Source: Gammaproteobacteria bacterium UBA2168
GTDB lineage: Bacteria > Pseudomonadota > Gammaproteobacteria > Pseudomonadales > Azotimanducaceae
Length of the DNA: 47,130 nt
Assembly: GCA_002327525.1 (NCBI GenBank)
Contig: DCWG01000045.1
Coordinates: 468-47,597 of the forward strand
Direction: 5' to 3'
Shown here: piece after piece, positions 15,056 to 23,766 of the stretch
How the letters are laid out: every line of letters begins with the position of its first letter
Position numbering within the stretch: the first letter of the stretch is position 1
Made by a program: the position numbers and the translations under genes
The notes under the pieces: model-generated
The model's input: only the letters and a program-made list of their open reading frames with translations
Database searches by the model: none
What the model was told of the DNA's origin: nothing

Positions 15056-16324
15056 CTACGCGGCTCCGAACAGGAGTTCGTACGCGGCGAGCGCCATGAC
15101 ACGGGCCGAGATCACCATGTCGTCGATGTCGATGTATTCATCCGGCTGATGAGCCAGATCCAGGATGCCCGGGCCGTAGGCGATGCAGTTGTTCAGGCGC
15201 CCGATGCGGTCGATGTGTTTCTGATCGTAGGTACCCGGGGAGACGACCAACTGTGGGGGTTTGCCAAGAACCTTCTGTACGGCGCGTGAGACAGCGGTGA
15301 CCACTGGTGCCTCGCGCTCGGTCATTGTCGGGATCACTTCGAACAGATCCCGCAATTCGTAGCGAAAGTGGTCGCGGTGGCTGCGCAAGTGTTCGAGGAT
15401 GTCGCGGACCTCCGCCTTCACGTCTGTGATGTCCTCCTCGATCAAGAAACGGCGATCGATGACCGTGCGGCACGAATCAGCCACCGCCGCGGCCGGTAAC
15501 CCGCTGAAGTGCTCGCCCTGTCCGCCATGCACGGAGTTTATGTTCATGGTCGAGCTGCGGGCGCCGTCCGGCACGACCGGCATGTTGGTGCGCTTGGTGC
15601 CGAGTGCCGGATACAATCGTTGTTCGAAGGCGTCGAGCACGGCGAACATGTGGCGGATGGCGGAGTCGCCCAGAAATGGCATGGAGCCGTGCGCGATACG
15701 GCCGAACGTTTCGATCTCAGCCCACCACACGCCCCGGTGGCCAAGGCACACACGATCCTTGTTGAGCGGCTCGGGAATGATGACGTGGTCGATGCGGGGA
15801 CTCGCCATGATGCCGGCTTCCGCCAGCCACGCCACGCCCCCGTAACCGCCCGTTTCCTCATCTGCGGTCGCGGAGATCTCGATCGCGCCCGGAAAGTTTG
15901 GATGCAGCTCGAGAAGCGCCTCCATGGCGACGATGGAGGCGGCGAGCCCGCCTTTCATGTCGCAGGCACCGCGGCCGTAAATGCGGTTATCGCGGATCAC
16001 CCCTGCAAATGGGTCCGTACTCCAGCCGGCACCCACCTCCACCACGTCGATGTGACCATTGAAGTGCACACAAGGCCCGGGACGGCGTCCTTCGATGCGT
16101 GCCACGACGTTCATGCGGGGGTACTCGTCGGTGTCGCCGGGCGTGCCCTCGGCACGGTAGTACATGACATCGAAGCCACGCCTTTTCAAACGGTTGCCGA
16201 TCAGTTCTACGCATGGGGTGTAGGCATCCCCGGGTGGATTGACCGATGGGATGCGTACGAGCGCCTGCGTGAGATCGACCATGTCATCGCGTTTGGACTC
16301 GATGCGTTCGAGCAGAGTGGTCAT
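15056..16324 (-). CDS. M20 metallopeptidase (ArgE/DapE family)
   Basis: 422 residues with the dinuclear zinc pattern of M20 deacylases: HFNGHIDVVE near 93 (His), GRGACDMKGG near 120 (bridging Asp), DEETGG (catalytic Glu) and a late histidine in DLAHQPDEYI. A dimerisation domain lies between. The family removes acyl groups or cleaves short amides from amino acids, like succinyl-diaminopimelate or acetylornithine deacylases. The specific substrate is not readable. ATG 16324 overlaps the upstream orphan's stop (TAATG). A much longer open frame upstream is an artefact, since its residues are low-complexity and overlap the neighbour. Confidence 0.88.
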   Translation of the reverse strand: MTTLLERIESKRDDMVDLTQALVRIPSVNPPGDAYTPCVELIGNRLKRRGFDVMYYRAEGTPGDTDEYPRMNVVARIEGRRPGPCVHFNGHIDVVEVGAGWSTDPFAGVIRDNRIYGRGACDMKGGLAASIVAMEALLELHPNFPGAIEISATADEETGGYGGVAWLAEAGIMASPRIDHVIIPEPLNKDRVCLGHRGVWWAEIETFGRIAHGSMPFLGDSAIRHMFAVLDAFEQRLYPALGTKRTNMPVVPDGARSSTMNINSVHGGQGEHFSGLPAAAVADSCRTVIDRRFLIEEDITDVKAEVRDILEHLRSHRDHFRYELRDLFEVIPTMTEREAPVVTAVSRAVQKVLGKPPQLVVSPGTYDQKHIDRIGRLNNCIAYGPGILDLAHQPDEYIDIDDMVISARVMALAAYELLFGAA

Positions 16325-16751
16325 TACCGGCTGCTGACCTGGTCGCAGAGCGCTGGCGTGCGTTCTGCGAGCTGCGCGACGATCTCGGGCAAGGCGGCGA
16401 ATTCGGCCGCTGTCATCTTCACCGCTCCGGCCTCTTCGAGCAGCGCATCGAGTCGATGTTCGATTGCATGCAGTGTCCAGGTAAGTGGATCGGGCGTCTC
16501 GATCCGAATGAACGGTTCGTCGCGGTCCGACCAGCCGAGATGGCAGTGCGGTTGGTTGTAGAAACAGTCGAAGCGGAGCACTTCCTCGTCCGAACCCGAC
16601 AGGGTTGGCCGAACACGTGGATGGCGATGCCTTCATCGATGCCGAGCTCGCGGTAGACTACTCGGAAACTCATGCGTTCGAGTGTCAGGTCTTCGATCAC
16701 CGCGTCCTGCGGTGGCTCACCGGAGTATCGTTGTGTCTTTCGTATGCTCAT
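16324..16751 (-). pseudogene. Conserved orphan gene split by one frameshift
   Basis: From ATG 16751 (GGAG nearby) the first frame encodes MSIRKTQRYSGEPPQDAVIE, LERMSFRVVYRELGIDEG and IAIHVFG. The open frame one over continues SGSDEEVLRFDCF, PHCHLGWSDRDEPF and a helical end down to TAA at 16324. Restoring one missing base near 16605 joins both into 143 codons. I do not recognise the family with certainty. The residues are charged, soluble and without a signal peptide. The stop overlaps the peptidase start, so translational coupling was part of the original design. The defect may be a real mutation or a consensus error. Confidence 0.7.
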
Positions 16752-17193
16752 GAGACTCCGGCCCTGCGGCCTGTTGCTAACCCGTTCTATCTGCGCGTTG
16801 TCACCCCTTTCTGAATCGGAGACGCCAGGCAAGGTGGCCGGCGGGCGGGTTGCAGGCAAACCGCTCTGGAGTGTGCCTTGCGATCTCCAGGTACAGTTTA
16901 GCAGCGCTAGACAAACGGCGAGCAAATCCGCACGGCACCTCCGACAGGAAGAGAGACGACGAACGAAAGACTGCCACGCGTGAAGACACGCCGACATAAA
17001 ATAGTGTGAACAGGACACTAGCACAGGCTGATTGTGCGAGAATGCGCGGTTTTCCGGTACGGCTGACTCCGAGGGCAGTCCGCGATGGGCTCTGATGCGT
17101 CCCCGGCACTCCATCGTGGATGGAGATCGGGCGAATGCCGGCGAAAGCTGCTACGAGACAACTGAACCACCTGTGAAAACACGAGGTAACCCA
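16752..17193. other. Divergent intergenic region
   Basis: About 440 bp lie between the leftward orphan and the rightward cyclophilin. I see no convincing gene on either strand; open frames here are random in composition. A TAAAAT-like box at 16996-17002 (in CATAAAATAG) could be a -10 for the rightward gene, but I cannot pair it with a clear -35. Short purine-rich stretches near 16941-16970 look like ordinary leader. Confidence 0.4.
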
Positions 17194-17697
17194 TTGAGTA
17201 TTCAAGCGATTATTGAAACAAGCAAAGGACTTATTCGGATCAATCTGTTCCCGGAGCATGCACCGGTGACGGTAGCCAATTTTGTCAATCTGGCTCGCCG
17301 CGGGTTCTACGACGGGCTCAACTTTCACCGTGTGATCGCCGACTTCATGATCCAGGGCGGCTGCCCTGACGGTCGCGGCACGGGAGGGCCGGGCTACAAG
17401 TTCGAGGACGAGTTCACACCGGCCTTGCGCCACAGTGGTCCCGGACGGTTGTCGATGGCCAATGCGGGTCCCGGCACTAACGGTTCGCAGTTCTTCATCA
17501 CGCACGTGGCCACCGCGTGGCTCGACGACGCACACACTATCTTCGGCGAGGTGCAGAGCGCTGAAGACCAGGCGGTGGTCGACAGCGTGGAGGGGGGTGA
17601 CGGCATCGTGAAGGTGGAGATCCAGGGCGATACGGACGAGCTGATGGATGCACAGGCCGGGCGTGTAGCGGAGTGGAACACGACGCTCGATCGATGA
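17194..17697 (+). CDS. Peptidyl-prolyl cis-trans isomerase, cyclophilin type
   Basis: About 167 residues. Cyclophilin signatures are FVNLARRGFYDGLNFHRVI near residues 30-48 (FHRVI with the active-site arginine), MIQGGCPDGRGTGGPGY, AMANAGP-type LSMANAGPGTNGSQFFIT, and HTIFGEV. It catalyses proline isomerisation during folding in the cytosol, since no signal peptide is present. A TTG at 17194 is preferred, with GAGG about 6 nt upstream; a GTG at 17173 would add seven residues. It overlaps the PaaI gene by ATGA. Bacterial homologues (PpiB) are single-domain like this one. Confidence 0.9.
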   Translation: MSIQAIIETSKGLIRINLFPEHAPVTVANFVNLARRGFYDGLNFHRVIADFMIQGGCPDGRGTGGPGYKFEDEFTPALRHSGPGRLSMANAGPGTNGSQFFITHVATAWLDDAHTIFGEVQSAEDQAVVDSVEGGDGIVKVEIQGDTDELMDAQAGRVAEWNTTLDR

Positions 17698-18095
17698 AAC
17701 CCGATTTCGCTGCCGCCATCGTGGCGGAAGGATTTTCTTCCTACCTGGGTGTCGAGCTCGAATCGGCGGAAACTGATTGTGTGGTGGTGCGATTGCCGTA
17801 TCACGAACGCCTCGGTGTCGGGCGCATTCACGGGGGTGCGATCAGCGCGCTGGTGGACATCGCGGCGACCGCGGCATTCTGGTCGCACCCGTCCGTTGGT
17901 GAGGGATCCATGGGCGCGACAGTGGATTTCACCGTCAACTTCTTGAAACTGGCGGTGGCCGTGGAGCTTCGCGCAGTCGGCAGGGTACGCCGGCGGGGTG
18001 GTTCGATCTGCGTGGGGGATGTCGTGGTGGCGAATCCGGACGGCGATGAGATCGCAGTGGCACGCGTCACTTACAAGATGAACGCGCCAGGATAG
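17694..18095 (+). CDS. PaaI-family acyl-CoA thioesterase (hotdog fold)
   Basis: 133 residues, one hotdog domain. The family mark is RIHGGAISALVDIAATAAFW near residues 42-62, with the active-site HGG and Asp, then TVDFTVNFLKLA and a strand-rich end. PaaI-like thioesterases release free acids from aryl- or acyl-CoA and prevent CoA sequestration. The ATG overlaps the cyclophilin stop by four bases, so the two are translationally coupled. Its end is 5 bp from the stop of a leftward PaaX-type regulator, the protein family that in other bacteria controls phenylacetate catabolism; no other paa gene is seen here. Confidence 0.88.
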   Translation: MKPDFAAAIVAEGFSSYLGVELESAETDCVVVRLPYHERLGVGRIHGGAISALVDIAATAAFWSHPSVGEGSMGATVDFTVNFLKLAVAVELRAVGRVRRRGGSICVGDVVVANPDGDEIAVARVTYKMNAPG

Positions 18096-18100
18096 GTTCC

Positions 18101-18898
18101 TTAGCCGTGTAGCCGGTAGAAAGTGCGCCAACACCGTTTTCCCAGGCGGTCGTAGTCGCGCATGTCCCTGATCATTCGACTGCGAAGATCCGCATCTACC
18201 ATCTCAGCGGGGAGCAGCGGATCCGTGAGAATGGCGCGGGTCACTCGACGCCCGAGCAGAAGGGTTTCCCGGGCTGCATCATCCTCGCCGAGTCCCGTCA
18301 GAGTGCCCGTGCTATGGGCCAGTTCTGCGATATGCTGGCGATAACCGCGCTCGAGAGCCGCGGTGTCCCACAGCGTCTCGGTCTCGAACGCTCTCAAGGG
18401 CCAGACGGAAGTGACTTCGGTCACGATAGCGCCGTCGTCGAGACCGTAGTCGGTCAGCCGCCGGTGCGCGGCTGGCAACCCACCGCGCAGATTTGCGGGG
18501 CGCACCCAAACGCCGGTCGAGGTCTTTGCGTATCCGTCGAGATGCAGCGCCCGATCGCGGCGTCTCACATCGGTCCTGCTGCGCGGCAAATGTGCGACGA
18601 GTACCATCAGCCAACCGCCCGACCACTGCATGAGGGCGGCTTCCACGCGCTGCCACTGGACCACGGTGCGGTGCAGAGTGCTGCCGCTCGCCCCGAGACC
18701 ATAGACTCCGCGTTCGAGTTGCTGCAGCACGCCTTTCTTGGTGAGACGCGTGAGCGCCACGCGGGTGGTGGGCGAGTCGATGCCGAATAGCTCTCCTGCG
18801 GTAACGAAGTAGCCAGCGGACAGAGCCGGATCTGCCGCGGAGTCCACCAGAGACAGGATCAGTTCCGGGGCCGAGATGGCTGGCTGGGACACAGGCAT
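18101..18898 (-). CDS. PaaX-family transcriptional regulator
   Basis: 265 residues. The N-terminal winged helix carries ELFGIDSPTTRVALTRLTKKGVLQQLERG near residues 35-65, as in PaaX, with the following VYGLG and the central domain RRRDRALHLDGYAKT, then a C-terminal domain ending in RLGKRCWRTFYRLHG. PaaX repressors bind inverted repeats and are released by acyl-CoA ligands. Here the gene is divergent from a fatty acid desaturase, with a 9-bp inverted repeat between them, so control of that desaturase and of itself is the simplest prediction. The ligand would probably be an acyl-CoA. The ATG at 18898 lies 21 bp from the nearer repeat arm. Confidence 0.85.
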   Translation of the reverse strand: MPVSQPAISAPELILSLVDSAADPALSAGYFVTAGELFGIDSPTTRVALTRLTKKGVLQQLERGVYGLGASGSTLHRTVVQWQRVEAALMQWSGGWLMVLVAHLPRSRTDVRRRDRALHLDGYAKTSTGVWVRPANLRGGLPAAHRRLTDYGLDDGAIVTEVTSVWPLRAFETETLWDTAALERGYRQHIAELAHSTGTLTGLGEDDAARETLLLGRRVTRAILTDPLLPAEMVDADLRSRMIRDMRDYDRLGKRCWRTFYRLHG

Positions 18899-18919
18899 GA
18901 CCTGGATCTTAAAGGTGCA

Positions 18920-18960
18920 ATATTACATTAATTGATCCGTTTGTACTTTATATGTAATAT
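18920..18960. promoter_or_regulatory. Inverted repeat and promoter between paaX-like and desaturase genes
   Basis: ATATTACAT (18920-18928) and ATGTAATAT (18952-18960) are perfect 9-bp inverted arms, with 23 bp between them and 32 bp from centre to centre, close to three helical turns, so a dimeric repressor could bind one face. The AT-rich stretch stands out from its GC-rich surroundings. TTGATC (18932-18937), 17 bp, then TAATAT (18955-18960) match -35 and -10 boxes, each 4 of 6 to consensus. If used, transcription would start near 18967, so the desaturase would start at a later ATG. Confidence 0.6.
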
Positions 18961-19923
18961 ATGGCAGTCCTTATGGTAGCCAATGACATGAACACAGCTC
19001 TCGACACCGCGACGGAACCTGCGGACACACTAGATGAGTACATCTGTCGTGAAGAGATGCAGCAGGCACTGCAGAGATCCGACGTCAGAGCGTGGGCGAT
19101 GACTTTTTTCAATTTTACCGTCATGGGCGTCGCGTTCGCGCTACCTGCGATCTGGTTCAACCCGCTGACCTTCGTGCTGTCCGCGTTCCTGCTCGGGGGT
19201 CGCCAGCTGGGAATGGCCGTTCTGTACCATGATTGTTCGCACTGGGCGCTGTTCAAGACCCGACCGATGAACGAGTTCATGGGGAAATGGGTGTACGGCG
19301 GACTCATGAACACCTCATTAAAGGCCTACCGTGATTATCACATGGGGCACCACAGGTACGCCGGCACGGAGGACGATCCGGATATCGGCCTGGCGCGGAC
19401 CTATCCAGCGACCCGGGACAGCATGCGGCGCAAGATGATCCGCGATTTCACCGGTCAGACTGGTTTCAAGGACGTCAAACGGCAGCTCTCGAGATTTGGG
19501 ATGCGCCGCAATGCGGCGTTCCTGGTGTCCCACTCGATCCTGCTGGCGCTGCTGCTGCTGGGTGGCATCGGCTGGGCGTATCTCATGTGGTGGGTGGGAT
19601 ACATATTCGCCTACCAGCCCATCCACCGCATTCGCTTCATGGGTGAGCACGGTGTCGTCAGGGACCTGCTGAGCGCTGATCCCCGAGACAATACCAGCAC
19701 CACACTGGTCTCCTGGTGGGAGCGTTTGTTCATCGGGCCCAACCATGTCAACTATCATCTTGAGCATCATCTGAAGGCCCGTGTGCCCTGCTACAACCTG
19801 CCTCGCTTCCACGAGCTGCTGGCCAGCCGCGGCTTCTTCACGAACCACGATTGCCTGTCACGAGGCTATCGTGAAGTGGTGCGCCGGGCGACCCTGCCGC
19901 TTGCCACGGCGCCCACTGCGTAG
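18961..19923 (+). CDS. Membrane fatty acid desaturase (di-iron, histidine-box type)
   Basis: This integral membrane enzyme of about 320 residues has the three histidine boxes: HDCSH near 90, HMGHH near 125 and HLEHH near 265, in the order of acyl-lipid desaturases. Four hydrophobic segments flank them. It would insert a double bond into acyl chains of lipids or acyl-CoA with O2 and electrons from a carrier. The first ATG (18961) overlaps the promoter and repeat; ATGs at 18973 and 18988 are likely alternatives, and MNTALDTATEP at 18988 looks natural. The gene is divergent from the PaaX-like regulator, and a strong hairpin follows it. Confidence 0.9.
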   Translation: MAVLMVANDMNTALDTATEPADTLDEYICREEMQQALQRSDVRAWAMTFFNFTVMGVAFALPAIWFNPLTFVLSAFLLGGRQLGMAVLYHDCSHWALFKTRPMNEFMGKWVYGGLMNTSLKAYRDYHMGHHRYAGTEDDPDIGLARTYPATRDSMRRKMIRDFTGQTGFKDVKRQLSRFGMRRNAAFLVSHSILLALLLLGGIGWAYLMWWVGYIFAYQPIHRIRFMGEHGVVRDLLSADPRDNTSTTLVSWWERLFIGPNHVNYHLEHHLKARVPCYNLPRFHELLASRGFFTNHDCLSRGYREVVRRATLPLATAPTA

Positions 19924-20069
19924 CGCACCGTTGGCGGGGCCGAAATACCTCGCGAGACGACAAAACAATCAGCCTTGGTGGTTTTTCTCCCGAGCGATAC
20001 GCTGTGTCCACGGGGAGATAGGTCATGAACGGCTGTGCAAACCGCCCCACGCATCGCTGTAGCAACCGG

Positions 20070-20100
20070 CAAGGACCGGCCGTGAAACGGCCGGTCCTTG
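20070..20100. terminator. Strong hairpin between convergent genes
   Basis: A 14-bp perfect stem (CAAGGACCGGCCGT paired with ACGGCCGGTCCTTG) with a GAA loop lies between the desaturase and the leftward SDR. It is stable and symmetric, so it could block transcription from both sides. No T-run follows on either strand, so it is not a classic intrinsic terminator. Confidence 0.6.
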
Positions 20101-20119
20101 AATGTCAAATCCGCGCGGC

Positions 20120-20929
20120 TCAGCGCTGCAGAGTGATGCCGCCGTCCACTGAGACAACCTGGCCCGTGATCATGCGTGCCTTGTCCGAGGCATAGAACAC
20201 GGCTAGGTTGCCGATATCCTCTGGCGTCTGTTCTCCGCCGAGTGGCGTACTCTGGGCAACCACGCCTTCGAATATCTGGCGCGGCGTCATATTGGCCATC
20301 TCCGGCTGACTGGCCTGGATACGCGCGGCCAGCATCTCCCACGCACGTGTCCACAACAGTCCCGGACAGATGCAGTTCACGCGGATGCGGCGCGGCGCCA
20401 GCTGGGAGGCGAGCGTTTTCGTCAGATGCACAACACCCGCTTTCGCCGCCCCATACGCGGGCAGATCGGGACTTGGTCCCAAGGCTGCGATGGAGGCGAT
20501 GTTGACGATACTGCCGCCGTCATTCATGCGTGGGATGGCGGCGTTGGAGGATGAGAAAGCAGTACGCAGATTGTAGAGGAGTTGCTCATCCCAGGCCTCG
20601 TCCGACATACCGGTAACCGCGATGGCCTGTGCTACTTCTGCGTAGTCGAGGTCGAGACCGCCGACACCAGCGTTGTTGACCAGTACATCCAGAGTACCGA
20701 GTTCGTTGTTGACCCGTTCGATGCAATCGGCCATGGAGCTCTGGCTGGAGGCGTCTGCCACCAACCCCATTGCCTGTGTATCCAGAGCACTGGCCGTGTC
20801 CTGTGCCAGGGCATCGTCGAGATCGGTCACGGCGACCTTCGCGCCGGCACCTGCGAAGCAACTTGCGATACCGGCGCCGATGCCACGCCCCGCGCCCGTG
20901 ATGAGAACCGTCTTGTCGGTCAGGTCCAT
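20120..20929 (-). CDS. Short-chain dehydrogenase/reductase
   Basis: 269 residues with TGAGRGIG near residues 11-18, VNNAGVGGLDL, NIASIAA, the catalytic YGAAK (about 165-169) and the family end VSVDGGITLQR. It would use NAD(P)H for a hydroxy/oxo conversion. It is about 20 residues longer than a standard SDR because of an insertion after NNAG (DYAEVAQAIAVTGMSDEAW). It is followed by the strong hairpin. The MDR dehydrogenase lies 25 bp upstream in the same leftward direction, so one transcript is likely and the two may act on one compound. Confidence 0.87.
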   Translation of the reverse strand: MDLTDKTVLITGAGRGIGAGIASCFAGAGAKVAVTDLDDALAQDTASALDTQAMGLVADASSQSSMADCIERVNNELGTLDVLVNNAGVGGLDLDYAEVAQAIAVTGMSDEAWDEQLLYNLRTAFSSSNAAIPRMNDGGSIVNIASIAALGPSPDLPAYGAAKAGVVHLTKTLASQLAPRRIRVNCICPGLLWTRAWEMLAARIQASQPEMANMTPRQIFEGVVAQSTPLGGEQTPEDIGNLAVFYASDKARMITGQVVSVDGGITLQR

Positions 20930-20954
20930 GGTGAGTCTCCCGATTGTGATTGGG

Positions 20955-21956
20955 TCAGGGCACGAGCATTACCTTGACGGCGGTGTCCGCGCTGTCCTGC
21001 GTGCTATAGGCCTCTGCAGCGTCTTCGAGTGAAAATACGTGGCTAATCAGTGGCTTACGATCTATTTTTGCAGAACTGATGAGATCGAGTGCAGCCAGAA
21101 ATTCGTCCGGTAGCCAGGCCCACGAGCCGATGAGGTGCACACCCTTACGCACGATGATGTTTGGATCGATCTCGAGGCTCCGCTCGAACACGGCCACCAC
21201 GACGATCTTGCCGTCCTGCCTGACCATGGTGAGCGCCTGCTCCAGCACGGTCGTACCGCTGAAGTTGGCGGTCGCACCCACGCAGTCGAAGACCGTGTCC
21301 ACGGTGCCTGTAGGACCCCGCAGGAAATTCTCGTTGCTGTCGGTACCGGGAAGGACTCTTTCCAGCACGTCCTCATTGCGTGCATTGACGATCTCATCGG
21401 CGCCGAGATCCTCCGCGAGTGCCAGACGCTTGTCGGAGAGATCCACCACGATAGTCCTTGCCGAGGAGCGCGCCTTGATGCACTGCAACACGCCGAGTCC
21501 GATGATGCCGGCGCCCATAACGACAATAGTCTCCCCATCCTGCACATCGGCCAGATTGACGGCGTGTAAGGAGGTCGCCAGCGGTTCGGTAGTGGCGGCT
21601 TCCACGTAACTGACGTGATCGGGCAGCGGTACGATGAAGCTGGCCATGCTCTTCGTGATCTTGAGGTATTCGGCGTTGGCGCCGATGGCCACCGTGGTAA
21701 CGCGGTGGCCGACGGAAAGCCCCTCCACCTCACCGTTGATCTCTTCTATCTCACCCGCGAATTCGTGACCCAGCACCCGGCCCGTTTCCGTGGGTGTGCC
21801 CAGATCGAGGAAAAGGCCCTCGCGGTAGGTATGGAGGTCCGATCCACAGATGCCACACGCGCGTACGCGTAACAATGCCTCTCCATCGCCGATATCGGGT
21901 TTGTTGATCTGTTCGAATCTGACGTCTCTCACACCGTGCAGTACGGCTGCTTTCAT
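20955..21956 (-). CDS. Zinc-dependent MDR alcohol dehydrogenase lacking the structural zinc lobe
   Basis: 333 residues. Catalytic zinc ligands are present: C37 in GICGSD, H64 and E65 in GHEFAG. The coenzyme site is GAGIIGLGVLQC near 148-159. In ordinary members a lobe with four cysteines for structural zinc follows the GHE segment; here the sequence runs HRVTTVAIGANAEYLKI with no cysteine, so the lobe is missing. The GICGSDLH, DTVFDCVGA and IGSWAW segments place it near threonine or sorbitol dehydrogenase relatives. Oxidation of a secondary alcohol with NAD is likely. It is the upstream partner of the SDR. Confidence 0.85.
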   Translation of the reverse strand: MKAAVLHGVRDVRFEQINKPDIGDGEALLRVRACGICGSDLHTYREGLFLDLGTPTETGRVLGHEFAGEIEEINGEVEGLSVGHRVTTVAIGANAEYLKITKSMASFIVPLPDHVSYVEAATTEPLATSLHAVNLADVQDGETIVVMGAGIIGLGVLQCIKARSSARTIVVDLSDKRLALAEDLGADEIVNARNEDVLERVLPGTDSNENFLRGPTGTVDTVFDCVGATANFSGTTVLEQALTMVRQDGKIVVVAVFERSLEIDPNIIVRKGVHLIGSWAWLPDEFLAALDLISSAKIDRKPLISHVFSLEDAAEAYSTQDSADTAVKVMLVP

Positions 21957-22017
21957 TGCTCTCTCCCGACGGTTGCGGCGGTGCAGGCGTGGCGAATCGA
22001 CGACGCGCCCATCCGAC

Positions 22018-23766
22018 CTATTCCTTCAGATTCTCGTAGTAGGGCATCACCGTTTCCGATGTTTCGTCCGTCTCCGGTGCCTCACTGTCTTCGCCGCCGC
22101 CGAGCATGATACCCATGCTCGGTTCCACTACTTCCGGATCGATGGAGACATTGATGCAGGTCGGAACCCCGGATGCGAGTGCGCGCGCCATGGCATCCTT
22201 GATCTCAGCGACGGTGCTGGCACGCTCGCCATTGCCGCCGAAAGCCACGCATACCTCTTCGTAGTTAGAATCCTCGAGCTTGGTGATCACGGTTCGGTTG
22301 TGGCCGAACATGGCGCGCTGCCCATGCCAGGACATACCCCAGGCCTGGTTATTGAGAATCACGGTGATCACGGGCAACCCGTGGCGGACCATGGTCTCGA
22401 ATTCCTGGATGTGAAAGCCGGCGGAACCGTCTCCGGTGACGAGGACCACGGGATTGTCCGGGTAAGCACGCTGAACCCCCATGGCCATTCCGGGTCCGAT
22501 TCCCAGGCAGCCGAGGTAGCCATGGGTTATGAGGCCGCCAGGAATGTTCACACGTGCCACGTGTTGTATCCAAAGGTGCGACTCGCCGCCGTCACCGATG
22601 AACAGGGTATCCTCGGGACAAGCCTCGGCGATGGCCTTCACGGCGTGGTAGGGGTGCACGGGCTTGCCGTCTTCTTCGTTCCAGTCGCCGTACAGCATAT
22701 CCATGCCGTGCTTCAGATTGCCGATGCCGGTAGCCCACTCTCCCCAGTCCGGCAGCGTCTCGTCTCCCAGCGCGCTCGTCAGGGCGATGAGGGTCTCGCG
22801 CACGTCGGCCACGATGGGGAGGCGCACATTGCGGATACGCCCAATATCTGCCGCCTCGACGTTGACCTGGATGATGGTCGCACTCTCCGGGACGATGGCC
22901 TCGGAACGGCCGGCAGTAAAGAGACCGAAGCGTGCTCCGAGCATCAGGACCGTGTCGGGCGGTGGCAGCCCCACCATGGGGGCGGCGGCGAGCACGTTGA
23001 ACGTGCCGCCGTGTAGTGGGTGGTCGGGCGGCATCAGACCGAACGCCTTGCTATTGCAGACCACCGGGACATTGGTCTGCTCGGCGAATGCACGCAGTTC
23101 GTCCTGGCAGCCCGAGAAACGCGCACCTCCACCGATCATGATGACCGGCCGTTCCGAGGCACGAAGTATGTCCAGGGCCTGGGAAACGGCATCGGTGCCC
23201 GGGGCCGGTGCCAGATCCACATAGAAGTTGTCCGCGCGGCGGACCGCCCCTTCATCGACCGAGCCGAACAGGATGTCGATGGGAATCTCGATCAATACCG
23301 GGCCTGGCTTGCCCGTGGTGGCCTTGCGGATGGCGAGTTCGATGAGCTCGGGAATACGTTCCGTGTGAGTGATGCGATAAGCCCACTTGGTGGTGGGCGT
23401 GGCCATGGCCACCTGGTCGATGCCACCTTGCAGCGGGTTGGTCTCATCCTCGCGCAACGGAGCGGCACCCACCAGAAACAGTACCGGGACCGCGTCGAGA
23501 TGTGCGTTCACGATTGCCGGGAAGGCGTTGGCGAATCCCGGGCCGGCGGTTACCGCGCAGACTCCGAGCCCGGCGCTCGATCGCGCGTAACCGTCGGCTG
23601 CGTGCCCGGCCGCTGCCTCATGGCGCGTATCCGTCAGCCGGATGCCGTGACCATCACAGGCCACCAGAAATGCGTCGAGGTGTCCGCCCTGGAGTGCAAA
23701 TACATCCTTCACACCCGCTCGTTGAAGTGTGTGTGCCAGAAGCTCACCGCCGTCGACCCTGGTCAT
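22018..23766 (-). CDS. Thiamin diphosphate-dependent synthase/lyase (acetolactate synthase-like)
   Basis: 582 residues in the Pyr-central-PP order of the family. The catalytic glutamate is E50 in TRHEAAAGHAADGYAR. The ThDP-binding GDGSAGFHIQEFETM and the following NN run lie near residues 445-475. The central domain carries PVIMIGGGARFSG. The family includes acetolactate synthase, 2-hydroxyacyl-CoA lyase and oxalyl-CoA decarboxylase. No small regulatory subunit (ilvN) is nearby and the surrounding genes are CoA-related, so a lyase on a 2-hydroxyacyl or 2-oxo compound is as likely as acetolactate synthesis. The start at 23766 has GGGAGG about 5 nt upstream. About 240 bp separate it from the divergent acyl-CoA dehydrogenase gene. 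Confidence 0.85.
   Translation of the reverse strand: MTRVDGGELLAHTLQRAGVKDVFALQGGHLDAFLVACDGHGIRLTDTRHEAAAGHAADGYARSSAGLGVCAVTAGPGFANAFPAIVNAHLDAVPVLFLVGAAPLREDETNPLQGGIDQVAMATPTTKWAYRITHTERIPELIELAIRKATTGKPGPVLIEIPIDILFGSVDEGAVRRADNFYVDLAPAPGTDAVSQALDILRASERPVIMIGGGARFSGCQDELRAFAEQTNVPVVCNSKAFGLMPPDHPLHGGTFNVLAAAPMVGLPPPDTVLMLGARFGLFTAGRSEAIVPESATIIQVNVEAADIGRIRNVRLPIVADVRETLIALTSALGDETLPDWGEWATGIGNLKHGMDMLYGDWNEEDGKPVHPYHAVKAIAEACPEDTLFIGDGGESHLWIQHVARVNIPGGLITHGYLGCLGIGPGMAMGVQRAYPDNPVVLVTGDGSAGFHIQEFETMVRHGLPVITVILNNQAWGMSWHGQRAMFGHNRTVITKLEDSNYEEVCVAFGGNGERASTVAEIKDAMARALASGVPTCINVSIDPEVVEPSMGIMLGGGEDSEAPETDETSETVMPYYENLKE

Noticed and set aside
15056..16636. A 526-residue version of the M20 peptidase
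   Set aside because: The extra N-terminal residues overlap the orphan gene, are low-complexity and lack the family pattern. ATG 16324 fits better.
22018..23766. Calling the ThDP enzyme ilvB
   Set aside because: No ilvN or ilvC is nearby and the motifs are shared by several lyases, so a gene symbol is not justified.
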